Source of the DNA: Segatella copri DSM 18205
GTDB lineage: Bacteria; Bacteroidota; Bacteroidia; Bacteroidales; Bacteroidaceae
DNA length: 64,000 nt
Reading direction: 5' to 3'
NCBI RefSeq assembly: GCF_025151535.1
Contig: NZ_CP102288.1
Span: 1,824,501-1,888,500 of the forward strand
Both the position numbers and the translations under genes were made by a program. Of this stretch, positions 53,549 to 61,200 are shown in pieces. Position 1 is the stretch's first letter; the number at the start of each line of letters is the position of its first letter. The notes beneath the pieces are model-generated. The model did not search any database, had not been told where the DNA came from, and saw nothing but the letters and a program-made list of their open reading frames with translations.

Positions 53549-53556
53549 TACCTTTG
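53549..53556 (+). promoter_or_regulatory. Promoter -7 box of corA
   Basis: TACCTTTG, 220 bases upstream of the corA start, so the message has an unusually long leader for this genome. Confidence 0.6.
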
Positions 53557-53639
53557 CAGTCGATTTCGCAAGTCTTGTAAAATCTCTGTAGCAGATCATA
53601 CAAATTCACTTGCATAAGTTTCATTAAAATAACACCAAA

Positions 53640-53678
53640 ATGGACGATTATCACGCGGAGAACAATAATGAATTGTAA
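53640..53678 (+). CDS. Leader ORF 1 of corA
   Basis: ATG 53640 opens MDDYHAENNNEL and stops at TAA 53676-53678. It is short and acidic at the start, a feature that can make ribosomes unstable at low Mg2+ in known mgtL-type leaders. Translation is not proven. Confidence 0.4.
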   Translation: MDDYHAENNNEL

Positions 53679-53681
53679 GGC

Positions 53682-53770
53682 GTGGAGATTCAGCAACGAT
53701 GAAGCCTTTCAGTAGGCCGTACCCAAGCGCTAGTCTCCATACCCCAAACTTTTATTATGTGGAGATTAGC
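53682..53770 (+). promoter_or_regulatory. corA leader switch: two mutually exclusive stems
   Basis: The strand GCUAGUCUCCAU (53729-53740) can pair with GUGGAGAUUAGC (53759-53770), a continuous 12-bp stem that hides the GGAG ribosome-binding site (53761-53764) of corA. It can equally pair with GUGGAGAUUCAGC (53682-53694), 12 bp with one bulge, which would leave the site free. The first and third strands are near-copies, and the copy extends to the downstream ATGAAG in both. Confidence 0.65.
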
Positions 53771-53779
53771 AAACTATGA
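53699..53779 (+). CDS. Leader ORF 2, overlapping the corA start
   Basis: ATG 53699 opens a 26-residue peptide (MKPFSRPYPSAS...) with four prolines. It ends in TGA 53777-53779 that overlaps corA's ATG as ATGA. Ribosomes on it would cross the CUCC strand of the leader switch. Enterobacterial Mg2+ transporter genes have comparable leader peptides (mgtL, corL); there is no sequence similarity. Translation is inferred. Confidence 0.45.
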   Translation: MKPFSRPYPSASLHTPNFYYVEISKL

Positions 53780-54702
53780 AGACTTATTGGAATATAGACA
53801 AGAATCTGACTGTACTCAATGAGTGGCAGCCAAACTGCTGGATACAAGTAACATGTCCAACTGATGAAGACCAGCGCTTGCTGGAAGAAGAATTCAAGAT
53901 CCCTGATTATTTCCTCTCGGATATCAGCGATACCGATGAGCGTGCCCGCTATGAATATGACGATGGCTGGATGCTCATCATCCTCCGTATCCCTTATGTC
54001 AAGGAAATACGCAGCCGTACCCCATACACCACAGTGCCTCTGGGTATCATCCATAAGCGCGATGTTACCATCACCGTATGCTATTACGAAACCAACATGA
54101 TGATTGATTTCGTAAGCTACCAGCAGAAGCGCAGCGAGGGGTTCACCGACTATGTAGACATGACCTTCCGTCTCTTCCTTTCATCAGCGGTTTGGTATCT
54201 GAAGCGATTGAAACAGATCAATTCGCTCATAGAAAAAGCAAAACGAAACCTCGATCATGGTGTGAACAATGAGAGCCTGATTGGCCTGAGCCGCCTGCAG
54301 GACTCCCTTACCTACTTCATCACCTCTATCCGAGGCAACGAGAATCTCCTGTCTAAGTTGAAGTTCAAGCTGCAGGTAGACGAACTTGATGCCGACCTCA
54401 TTGAAGACGTAAACATCGAGATGACACAGGCACGCGAAACCACAAGCATCTACTCCGACATTCTGGAGTCGACGATGGATACCTATTCGAGCATCATCAA
54501 CAACAACATGAATACCACGATGCGTACCTTGACCAGTATCAGTATCGTCATGATGTTGCCTACGCTGATTTCCTCATTGTTCGGTATGAACTTAATCAAC
54601 GGTATGGAAGACAGCCATTACGGATTTGCCATTGCCCTGGTTATCTCCGTGATCGTTTCTGCACTTTCATGGGGCTTCCTCAGATACAAGCGCCTGCTCT
54701 AA
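53776..54702 (+). CDS. corA: CorA-family magnesium transporter
   Basis: A 308-residue CorA protein: an N-terminal cytoplasmic domain, a long helix (about 150-245), and two C-terminal membrane helices with the loop motif GMN (LFGMNLING, about residues 271-273) that forms the pore mouth. It carries Mg2+ and sometimes Co2+ or Ni2+ inward. Its leader of about 210 bases holds two short ORFs and a switch-like pair of stems over the ribosome-binding site. Confidence 0.92.
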   Translation: MKTYWNIDKNLTVLNEWQPNCWIQVTCPTDEDQRLLEEEFKIPDYFLSDISDTDERARYEYDDGWMLIILRIPYVKEIRSRTPYTTVPLGIIHKRDVTITVCYYETNMMIDFVSYQQKRSEGFTDYVDMTFRLFLSSAVWYLKRLKQINSLIEKAKRNLDHGVNNESLIGLSRLQDSLTYFITSIRGNENLLSKLKFKLQVDELDADLIEDVNIEMTQARETTSIYSDILESTMDTYSSIINNNMNTTMRTLTSISIVMMLPTLISSLFGMNLINGMEDSHYGFAIALVISVIVSALSWGFLRYKRLL

Positions 54703-54795
54703 GCATATTCCACTCTGATATGCATTAAGTAGCCCGAAAGAGCACATAAAACGATGATTAGCAAGAAAAAGGCAATTATAAATACAAAAAAAATT

Positions 54796-54838
54796 AAAAA
54801 ATCGAATATCATGGCAAGATATTCGATTTTTTTTTTTA
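54796..54838 (+). terminator. Terminator of corA
   Basis: AAAAAATCGAATATC pairs with GATATTCGATTTTTT. Confidence 0.9.
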
Positions 54839-54860
54839 AGTTTGCAACTTATTAATAATA

Positions 54861-54868
54861 TAATTTTG
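54861..54868 (+). promoter_or_regulatory. Promoter -7 box of the DUF349 gene
   Basis: TAATTTTG, 70 bases upstream of the start. Confidence 0.55.
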
Positions 54869-54937
54869 TATGGGGTCGAATTGCGGATAAGCGACTACCG
54901 GCCCAAGAAACTCGAATCATAAACTAAACAAAGTGAC

Positions 54938-56707
54938 ATGATGGACTCTCAAGAAAAAGCTCTGTTGCAGCAGAGCACCCTGGAAGACCCTGCCAAGAAG
55001 GCTTATGCCACCAAGCAGGAAGTGCTCGAAAGAGTAAAGGAAATCGCTCATAGCAGCGAAAATCCAAACAAGGAGGAACTCGACCTACTCAAGACTACTT
55101 TCTACAAGATTCATCTCGCAGAAAGAGACGCACAGATGAAAGAGTATCTCGCAAAAGGCGGTGACCCAGAGAAGTATATCCTTCTACCGGATGACACCGA
55201 AGAAGCCTTCAAGGCTGAGATGCAACTCATCAAGGAGAAAAGAGCCAAGATCTTCCTGGCCCAAGAAGAAGAAAAACAAGATAATCTCCGCAAAAAAGAG
55301 GAAATTATCGAAAAGATAAAGGCCATGACCACCTCACCGGAAGAGGCCAACAAATCATATCAGGACTTCAAGGCCTTGCAGCAGGAATGGAAGGAAATCA
55401 AGAACATCCCTGCAGACAAGGCAAACGAGGTATGGAAGAACTACCAGCTCTATGTAGAGCAGTTCTACGACATGCTCAAGTTGAACAGCGAAGCCCGCGA
55501 ATATGATTTCAAGAAGAATCTTGAAGCCAAGACCAAACTCTGCGAGGCTGCAGAGAAGCTCAATGAGGAAGAGGATGTTATTTCTGCCTTCCACCAGCTT
55601 CAGGACCTCCACCAGCAATATCGTGAGATTGGTCCTGTTGCCAAGGAGTTGAGAGAACAGATTTGGGAGCGTTTCAAGGCTGCCAGCACTGTTATCAACA
55701 AGAAGCACCAGCAGCACTTCGAAGACCTGCGTGCCAAGGAAGAGGAAAACCTCGCCAAGAAAACTGCCCTCTGCGAAAAGGTAGAGGCTGCCAACCAAGA
55801 AGAATACAAGACTGCTAAGGACTGGGAGAAGGTTACTCAGGAAATCATAGAGATTCAGAAAGAGTGGCGCACTATCGGTTTTGCCCCTCAGAAGATGAAC
55901 GTCAAGATTTTCGAGCGTTTCCGCATCGCCAACGATGAATTCTTCAACAAAAAGGCAGAATTCTTCAAAGGATTGAAAGATACCTACTCTGCCAATCTCG
56001 AAAAGAAACAGCAACTCGTAAACAAGGCAAAGGAACTGGCTGACAGTACAGACTGGAAGAAGACTGGCGACAAGTTCATCGCTCTTCAGAAAGAATGGAA
56101 GAAGGTGGGTACCGTACCTCATAAACAAGGCGAATTGCTCTGGAAGGAATTTCTGGATACCTGCAACAAGTTCTTCGAAGCCCGCAACAAGCAAAATGCC
56201 GGTTCACGCAGCGAGGAACATGCCAATCTGGACAAGAAGCGCAACATTATTGCCCAGCTCAAGGAACTTGTAGTTGCAGAGATTTCAGACAACGATTTCC
56301 AAAAGAAGCTCAAAGATCTTGCTAAGCAATACAGTGCAATCGGACACGTTCCTTTCAAAGAGAAAGACAAGGTCTATAAAGAGTATCATGAGGCTATCGA
56401 TGCAGCCTACGAGAAACTTCATGCCACCAACGCAAAGCGCCACTTCGACAACTTCAAGAACAACTTGAAGAATGTTGCCAAGGAAGGCGGCAATGCACTC
56501 GGCAATGAGCGTGGCAAACTCTTGCGCCGCTACGACCAGTTGCGCAGCGAGATTACTACCTACGAGAACAACCTCGGTTTCTTCAATACGGCCAGCAAGA
56601 AGGGCAATAGTCTGGTAGAAGAAATGAACCGTAAGATTGAGAAACTCAAGGCTGACCTCGAAATGGTAAAGCAGAAAATCAAGGCTATTGATGCCGAGAA
56701 GAAATAA
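54938..56707 (+). CDS. DUF349 repeat protein
   Basis: A 589-residue, highly charged, helical protein built of repeated DUF349 units (FKALQQEWKEIKNIPADKANEVWKNYQ, ITQEIIEIQKEWRTIGFAPQKMNVKIFERFR, FIALQKEWKKVGTVPHKQGELLWKEF and others; at least five). A coiled coil ends the chain. DUF349 proteins are soluble helical-bundle proteins of unclear role, with reported links to nucleic acids or cell-surface traits. ATG 54938 and 54941 are both possible. Confidence 0.88.
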   Translation: MMDSQEKALLQQSTLEDPAKKAYATKQEVLERVKEIAHSSENPNKEELDLLKTTFYKIHLAERDAQMKEYLAKGGDPEKYILLPDDTEEAFKAEMQLIKEKRAKIFLAQEEEKQDNLRKKEEIIEKIKAMTTSPEEANKSYQDFKALQQEWKEIKNIPADKANEVWKNYQLYVEQFYDMLKLNSEAREYDFKKNLEAKTKLCEAAEKLNEEEDVISAFHQLQDLHQQYREIGPVAKELREQIWERFKAASTVINKKHQQHFEDLRAKEEENLAKKTALCEKVEAANQEEYKTAKDWEKVTQEIIEIQKEWRTIGFAPQKMNVKIFERFRIANDEFFNKKAEFFKGLKDTYSANLEKKQQLVNKAKELADSTDWKKTGDKFIALQKEWKKVGTVPHKQGELLWKEFLDTCNKFFEARNKQNAGSRSEEHANLDKKRNIIAQLKELVVAEISDNDFQKKLKDLAKQYSAIGHVPFKEKDKVYKEYHEAIDAAYEKLHATNAKRHFDNFKNNLKNVAKEGGNALGNERGKLLRRYDQLRSEITTYENNLGFFNTASKKGNSLVEEMNRKIEKLKADLEMVKQKIKAIDAEKK

Positions 56708-56711
56708 ATGC

Positions 56712-56744
56712 AATACCCCCAGGGCGAAAGCTCTAGGGGTTATT
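56712..56744 (+). terminator. Hairpin after the DUF349 gene
   Basis: AATACCCCCAGGG pairs roughly with CTAGGGGTTATT; the T-tract is weak. Confidence 0.5.
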
Positions 56745-56780
56745 GTTATGAATACTCCATAAAACAGAATTTCTATAAAC

Positions 56781-56811
56781 AAAAAAAAACATCTTTCATT
56801 ACTGAAAGATG
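56781..56811 (-). terminator. Terminator of the tRNA-Gln genes
   Basis: Leftward, CATCTTTC pairs with GAAAGATG and is followed by nine T residues. Confidence 0.85.
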
Positions 56812-56826
56812 CCTTACCATATGAGT

Positions 56827-56896
56827 TGGGATACCCGGACTCGAACCAGGAATGACAGGACCAGAATCTGTAGTGTTACCATTACACCATATCCCA
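56827..56896 (-). tRNA. tRNA-Gln (anticodon CTG), downstream copy
   Basis: Reads TGGGATATGGTGTAATGGTA at the 5' end on the minus strand, with a TTCTGGT anticodon loop and the GGTTCGAGTCC T-arm; it closes with ATCCCA. The loop gives anticodon CTG. The stem base pair 31-39 is A-C, a mismatch, where tRNA-Gln(TTG) would have A-T. It is the second gene of a two-tRNA transcript and identical to the upstream copy. Confidence 0.88.
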
Positions 56897-56922
56897 AACT
56901 TAAAATAGAACTTTTTGATTGT

Positions 56923-56992
56923 TGGGATACCCGGACTCGAACCAGGAATGACAGGACCAGAATCTGTAGTGTTACCATTACACCATATCCCA
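56923..56992 (-). tRNA. tRNA-Gln (anticodon CTG), upstream copy
   Basis: Same 70 bases as the downstream copy, 26 bases away. Its promoter box is at 57032-57039. The 3' CCA is not encoded. Confidence 0.88.
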
Positions 56993-57031
56993 ATATCAGC
57001 AAACGAAATGTTCTTTTCTCGATTGCGAGTG

Positions 57032-57039
57032 CAAAGGTA
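57032..57039 (-). promoter_or_regulatory. Promoter -7 box of the tRNA-Gln pair
   Basis: Reads TACCTTTG leftward, 40 bases upstream of the first tRNA. Confidence 0.65.
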
Positions 57040-57153
57040 CTAGTTTTTTTTGAACCTACAAAATTTTTCGGCACTTTTTTCTAAAAAAAGCGCAATTTCT
57101 TTAATTTTCCACATTTTTTTTGCCTTTTAAGTCGATTTTCCATTATAATAATG

Positions 57154-57161
57154 TATCTTTG
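57154..57161 (+). promoter_or_regulatory. Promoter -7 box of rsfS-ftsH-cdsA
   Basis: TATCTTTG followed by CAG, 43 bases upstream of rsfS. Confidence 0.65.
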
Positions 57162-57204
57162 CAGAAAAATAGAGAATATAAATTAAGTAAGAAAGAAAAG
57201 ATAA

Positions 57205-57564
57205 ATGAACACAGTTAAACAACTCGTAGAGACTATTAAAGAAGGTATACAAGAAAAGAAAGGTCAAGACATTGTTATCGCCGACCTGACAGAAATCGAT
57301 GGAAGCATTGCCAAGTACTTCATCATCTGCCAGGGAGGAAGCCCTACTCAGGTTGAAGCTATCGCAGGTTCTGTGGGAGATATCGTGCGCAAGAATCTGA
57401 AAGAAAAACCTGTAAATGTAGCAGGTCTCGGCAACGACCAGTGGGTGGCAATGGACTTTGTTGACGTATTAGTACACATCTTCCTTCCGGAAGTACGTGC
57501 TTATTACGACCTCGAACATTTATGGGAGGATGCAAAGCTTACCCATATACCTGATCTCGACTAG
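57205..57564 (+). CDS. rsfS: Ribosomal silencing factor
   Basis: A 119-residue Iojap/RsfS protein that binds L14 of the large subunit and blocks subunit joining when nutrients are short. The core DLTEIDGSIAKYFIICQGGSPTQVEAIAGSV and NDQWVAMDFVDVLVHIFLPEVRAYYDLEHLWEDAK is complete. First gene of an operon with ftsH and cdsA, an order common in Bacteroidota. Confidence 0.94.
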   Translation: MNTVKQLVETIKEGIQEKKGQDIVIADLTEIDGSIAKYFIICQGGSPTQVEAIAGSVGDIVRKNLKEKPVNVAGLGNDQWVAMDFVDVLVHIFLPEVRAYYDLEHLWEDAKLTHIPDLD

Positions 57565-57634
57565 TCAGTCTCTCCCATCCTACATGATGGATCAGACATT
57601 GTTTTTCGACTAAAAGTTATACATATAAAATAAA

Positions 57635-59722
57635 ATGGAACAAAGCAATAATATGAAGCCTCGTGGCAATGGCGGACCAAAGATGCCACGATTTAATATG
57701 ACCTGGCTTTTCACCATCTGCCTCATCACCATGATCATCCTCTTCTTTACAGGAGGAGGCGATGCGATTGGAGGCAGCGCTGCCAAGGAAGCCACATACA
57801 CCCAGTTCAAACAGTATGTAGACAAGGGTTATGTGCTCAGTGTTGTGGCCAATAAAACAGAAAGCACCCTCAAGATATACATCAACCCGAAATATACGCG
57901 CGATGTATACAATATGCCGGCAAAGTCTGTAGGTCCTAACCCATACGTAAAAGTACAGTTCGGCTCGGTTGACGAAGTGGAACGCTATGCCAACCAGATG
58001 TTGAAGGAAAAGAAGATACGCTCCTTCAGCTACGACAACCAGAAGGATAACGACTTCTTAAGCACGCTCTTCAATCTGGCACCTCTGCTCTTCTTCGTAT
58101 TCTTCATCCTTTGGATGTCTGGAAGATTCAGCGGCGGTATGGGCAGCGGCGGTATGGGCGGCATCTTCAGCGTGGGCAAAAGCAAAGCTAAGATGTACGA
58201 AAAGGGAAATGCCATCGGCATCACCTTTAAGGATGTGGCCGGACAGGAAGGTGCCAAGCAGGAAGTGAAGGAAATTGTAGACTTCCTGAAAAACCCACAA
58301 AAATATACCGACTTGGGTGGTAAAATTCCAAAGGGAGCCCTTCTCGTAGGCCCTCCGGGAACTGGTAAGACCCTCTTGGCTAAGGCTGTTGCCGGCGAGG
58401 CTGGCGTACCTTTCTTCTCCATGAGCGGTTCCGACTTCGTTGAAATGTTCGTAGGTGTAGGTGCCTCACGTGTACGCGACCTGTTCCGCCAGGCTAAAGA
58501 GAAATCACCTTGTATCATCTTTATCGATGAGATTGATGCTGTAGGCCGTGCCCGCAGCAAGAACCCAGCCATGGGTGGTAATGATGAGCGCGAGAACACC
58601 TTGAACGCTCTCCTTACAGAGATGGATGGTTTCGGTACCAACAGTGGTGTCATCATCCTTGCAGCTACCAACCGTGTAGACATGCTCGACAGCGCCTTGC
58701 TCCGTGCCGGACGTTTCGACCGCGAAATTCACGTAGATCTCCCTGGTTTGAACGAACGTAAGGCTATCTTCCTGGTTCATCTCAAACCTATCAAGATAGA
58801 CGAAACAGTAGATGTTGATCTACTGGCCCGTCAGACTCCAGGGTTCTCGGGTGCAGATATTGCCAACGTTTGTAACGAGGCAGCCCTCATTGCTGCACGC
58901 CACGACAAGAAGGCTGTTTGCAAACAGGATTTCCTCGATGCAGTAGACCGTATTGTAGGCGGTCTGGAGAAGAAGACTAAGGTGATGACTGCCGACGAGA
59001 AGCGTAGCATCGCTCTCCACGAAGCAGGCCACGCAACCATCTCATGGTTCTGCCAGTATGCCAACCCTCTCATCAAGGTTACCATCGTGCCTCGTGGTCA
59101 GGCTCTCGGTGCTGCATGGTATCTGCCAGAAGAGCGCCAGATAACCACCAAGGAACAGATGCTCGACGAGATGTGTTCATTAATGGGTGGACGTGCCGCA
59201 GAAGAACTCTTCACCGGTCATATTTCGTCAGGAGCCATGAACGACCTGGAGCGCGCCACAAAGAGTGCTTATGGTATGGTAGCTTATCTCGGTATGAGCA
59301 AGACGTTGCCAAACATCTGCTTTTACAACCGGAACGAATATGCATTCCAGCGTCCGTACTCTGAGTCTACAGCCCGCGAGATAGACCAGGAAGTTCTGAA
59401 GATTGTTAACGAACAGTATACCCGTGCCAAGAACATCCTGATGGAGCACAAGGAAGGCCACAATGCCTTAGCAGAACTTCTGATCAAGAAAGAGGTGATT
59501 ATGGCAGAAGACGTAGAACATATCTTTGGCAAGCGCCCTTGGTTGAGCCGTTCGCAGGAAATCATGGAAGACGAACAGCCTAAGATAGACGATGACGCCG
59601 TAAAGGAACTTCCTGAAGTTCAGGCTGCCATCAAGGAGCATGAAGAGAACCAGAAGAAGAATGCTGATTCTGATGAGACTTCCAAGAAGGATGAAGGTTC
59701 GGAAGAAAACAAGAACGAATAA
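57635..59722 (+). CDS. ftsH: ATP-dependent zinc metalloprotease
   Basis: A 695-residue membrane AAA+ protease that degrades damaged or short-lived membrane and cytoplasmic proteins. Two N-terminal membrane helices (about 15-35 and 145-165) flank a periplasmic domain. Walker A GPPGTGKT (about 240-247), Walker [13 protein letters not shown] and the second region of homology ([20 protein letters not shown]) are present, as is the zinc site HEAGH (about 462-466). The acidic, Lys/Glu-rich C-terminal tail is long. Confidence 0.96.
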   Translation: MEQSNNMKPRGNGGPKMPRFNMTWLFTICLITMIILFFTGGGDAIGGSAAKEATYTQFKQYVDKGYVLSVVANKTESTLKIYINPKYTRDVYNMPAKSVGPNPYVKVQFGSVDEVERYANQMLKEKKIRSFSYDNQKDNDFLSTLFNLAPLLFFVFFILWMSGRFSGGMGSGGMGGIFSVGKSKAKMYEKGNAIGITFKDVAGQEGAKQEVKEIVDFLKNPQKYTDLGGKIPKGALLVGPPGTGKTLLAKAVAGEAGVPFFSMSGSDFVEMFVGVGASRVRDLFRQAKEKSPCIIFIDEIDAVGRARSKNPAMGGNDERENTLNALLTEMDGFGTNSGVIILAATNRVDMLDSALLRAGRFDREIHVDLPGLNERKAIFLVHLKPIKIDETVDVDLLARQTPGFSGADIANVCNEAALIAARHDKKAVCKQDFLDAVDRIVGGLEKKTKVMTADEKRSIALHEAGHATISWFCQYANPLIKVTIVPRGQALGAAWYLPEERQITTKEQMLDEMCSLMGGRAAEELFTGHISSGAMNDLERATKSAYGMVAYLGMSKTLPNICFYNRNEYAFQRPYSESTAREIDQEVLKIVNEQYTRAKNILMEHKEGHNALAELLIKKEVIMAEDVEHIFGKRPWLSRSQEIMEDEQPKIDDDAVKELPEVQAAIKEHEENQKKNADSDETSKKDEGSEENKNE

Positions 59723-59733
59723 AACAAACCGAT

Positions 59734-60600
59734 ATGACTGACAAACAGAAAAATCTAGTGATAAGATCCATCACAGGCGTATTTTTCGTGGTGTGCATGG
59801 TATCTTGCTTTCTCAATCCCAGGGCAATGGTTATCCTGTTCGCCCTCATTACAGGATTGAGCATCTGGGAGTATTGCGGATTAGTTAACCAGAAGGAGAA
59901 TGTTACGGTAAACCGTTTCATCTGCACCGTGGCGGGTGTTTACTTCTTCCTTGCCGTGGCTGGTTTCCGCATGGGCATTGTGGGCAATTTCGTGGTTTTC
60001 GTACCTTATCTGCTCACCATCCTCTATCTCTTCATCAGCGAACTGTATACAGGCAACAAGGATGCCATCAACGATTGGGCTTACACTATGCTCTCTCAGT
60101 TGTACATCGCCTTGCCTTTCTCGATGATCAATGTATTGAGTTTCGAGACATCAGCTTTCGATGGTCAGATACATTACGACATGCTGCTGCCTTTGAGCAT
60201 TTTCATTTTCCTCTGGACCAATGATACCGGTGCCTATTGCAGCGGTTCGCTTTTCGGCAAGCATAAGCTCTTTCCACGCATCAGTCCAGCCAAGAGTTGG
60301 GAAGGCAGCATAGGCGGAGGCATATTCGTACTGATAGCAGCAGGTATCATCGGCTATATCGCCAACGATGGCGAAGCCCACCGTCTCAGCATTCTCGGTT
60401 GGGAAGGTTTAGGTCTGGTTGTGGTATTCTTCGGCACATGGGGCGATTTGGTAGAAAGCCTCTTCAAGCGTACCCTCGGCGTAAAGGATAGCGGCAACAT
60501 CTTGCCAGGACATGGAGGCATGCTCGACCGCTTCGACTCTTCGCTCATGGCGATACCGGCAGCAGTAATCTACCTATACACCATCCAGTTGTTTGGATAA
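59734..60600 (+). CDS. cdsA: Phosphatidate cytidylyltransferase
   Basis: A 288-residue membrane enzyme making CDP-diacylglycerol, the precursor of all phospholipids. About eight helices; the family signature LFKRTLGVKDSGNILPGHGGMLDRFDS is complete near the C-terminus. It starts 11 bases after ftsH. Confidence 0.95.
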   Translation: MTDKQKNLVIRSITGVFFVVCMVSCFLNPRAMVILFALITGLSIWEYCGLVNQKENVTVNRFICTVAGVYFFLAVAGFRMGIVGNFVVFVPYLLTILYLFISELYTGNKDAINDWAYTMLSQLYIALPFSMINVLSFETSAFDGQIHYDMLLPLSIFIFLWTNDTGAYCSGSLFGKHKLFPRISPAKSWEGSIGGGIFVLIAAGIIGYIANDGEAHRLSILGWEGLGLVVVFFGTWGDLVESLFKRTLGVKDSGNILPGHGGMLDRFDSSLMAIPAAVIYLYTIQLFG

Positions 60601-60651
60601 TACATCTTTTATGAGATAAAGGCCAAACCTGCAGTTTGGCCAAGCACAAAG

Positions 60652-60690
60652 AAAGGCAGGGATTCCTCAAAGAACCCCTGCCTTTTTTTT
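60652..60690 (+). terminator. Terminator of the rsfS-ftsH-cdsA operon
   Basis: AAAGGCAGGGATTC pairs with GAACCCCTGCCTTT and a run of T follows. A GGCCAAAC/GTTTGGCC hairpin (60621-60641) lies just before it. Confidence 0.9.
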
Positions 60691-60763
60691 CATATCACCA
60701 TAAAAAACACAAGTAGCTTCGTTGGCTCACGAAAGTAGTTGCGATAAACTATGCTGTTATCTG

Positions 60764-61045
60764 TTATATTTCTTCAGTGCCTGCTTCACCATCTTGCCCC
60801 ATGGCTGCTCTGATGATGTTGGCATGCCAGTCTTGCACAAGCCATTTCACCGCATTTTTGTTGTAGAACCGAGGCTAGATGTTGTGCCATCCCAGACTCA
60901 CGCCTCTCAACACTACAGGATTACCACTCTGGTCGCAAAGCTGCGCACCTTTTACCTGCAACTGTCCCCATTGCTTTACAGGGTTTGCTGCACACACTTG
61001 TGCCATACAAAAGAGGGCACAAATGAGAGTCAGTAGTTTTTTCAT
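60764..61045 (-). pseudogene. Broken GH5-family endoglucanase (5' remnant)
   Basis: ATG 61045 opens a signal peptide (MKKLLTLICALFCMAQVCA) and then VKQWGQLQVKGAQLCDQSGNPVVLRGVSLGWHNI, the start of a GH5 cellulase. At codon 57 a TAG (60875-60877) stands where the family has Trp (HNxWP), and the frame continues PRFYNKNAVKWLVQDWHANIIRAAMG before diverging and stopping at 60764. The catalytic Glu residues and most of the barrel are absent. So it is both nonsense-mutated and 3' deleted. No open frame longer than about 56 codons shows this in a standard ORF list. Confidence 0.8.
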
Positions 61046-61099
61046 TTTTTTTTAGGGTTTAAAATTAAATATATATTTTTGGGTTTGTTTTTTTAGGAT

Positions 61100-61190
61100 A
61101 GCTAATACTCCTACATAGGTAGCAGATTACAAATCTGCCTTAGTCAGCAGTTCTGCAGCGGATTGATATCCGCCACAGAACTGAAAGAGA
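61100..61190. repeat. Paired short palindromes
   Basis: GCAGATTACAAATCTGC (61122-61138) and GCGGATTGATATCCGC (61157-61172), between the GH5 remnant and lpxB. They resemble dispersed repeats and may end leftward transcription of lpxB. Confidence 0.65.
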
Positions 61191-61200
61191 TTGCTTTTTA

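Noticed and set aside
53549..53775. Known Mg2+ riboswitch (M-box or mgtA type) in the corA leader
   Set aside because: I could not find the conserved M-box core; the pairing seen is a simple three-strand switch.
56809..57084. Protein frames over the tRNA-Gln pair
   Set aside because: Both strands are explained by two identical tRNA genes, which cause the repeated peptide pattern.
60722..61036. 104-codon plus-strand frame near lpxB
   Set aside because: It is antisense to the GH5 remnant, whose minus-strand reading gives recognisable family sequence.
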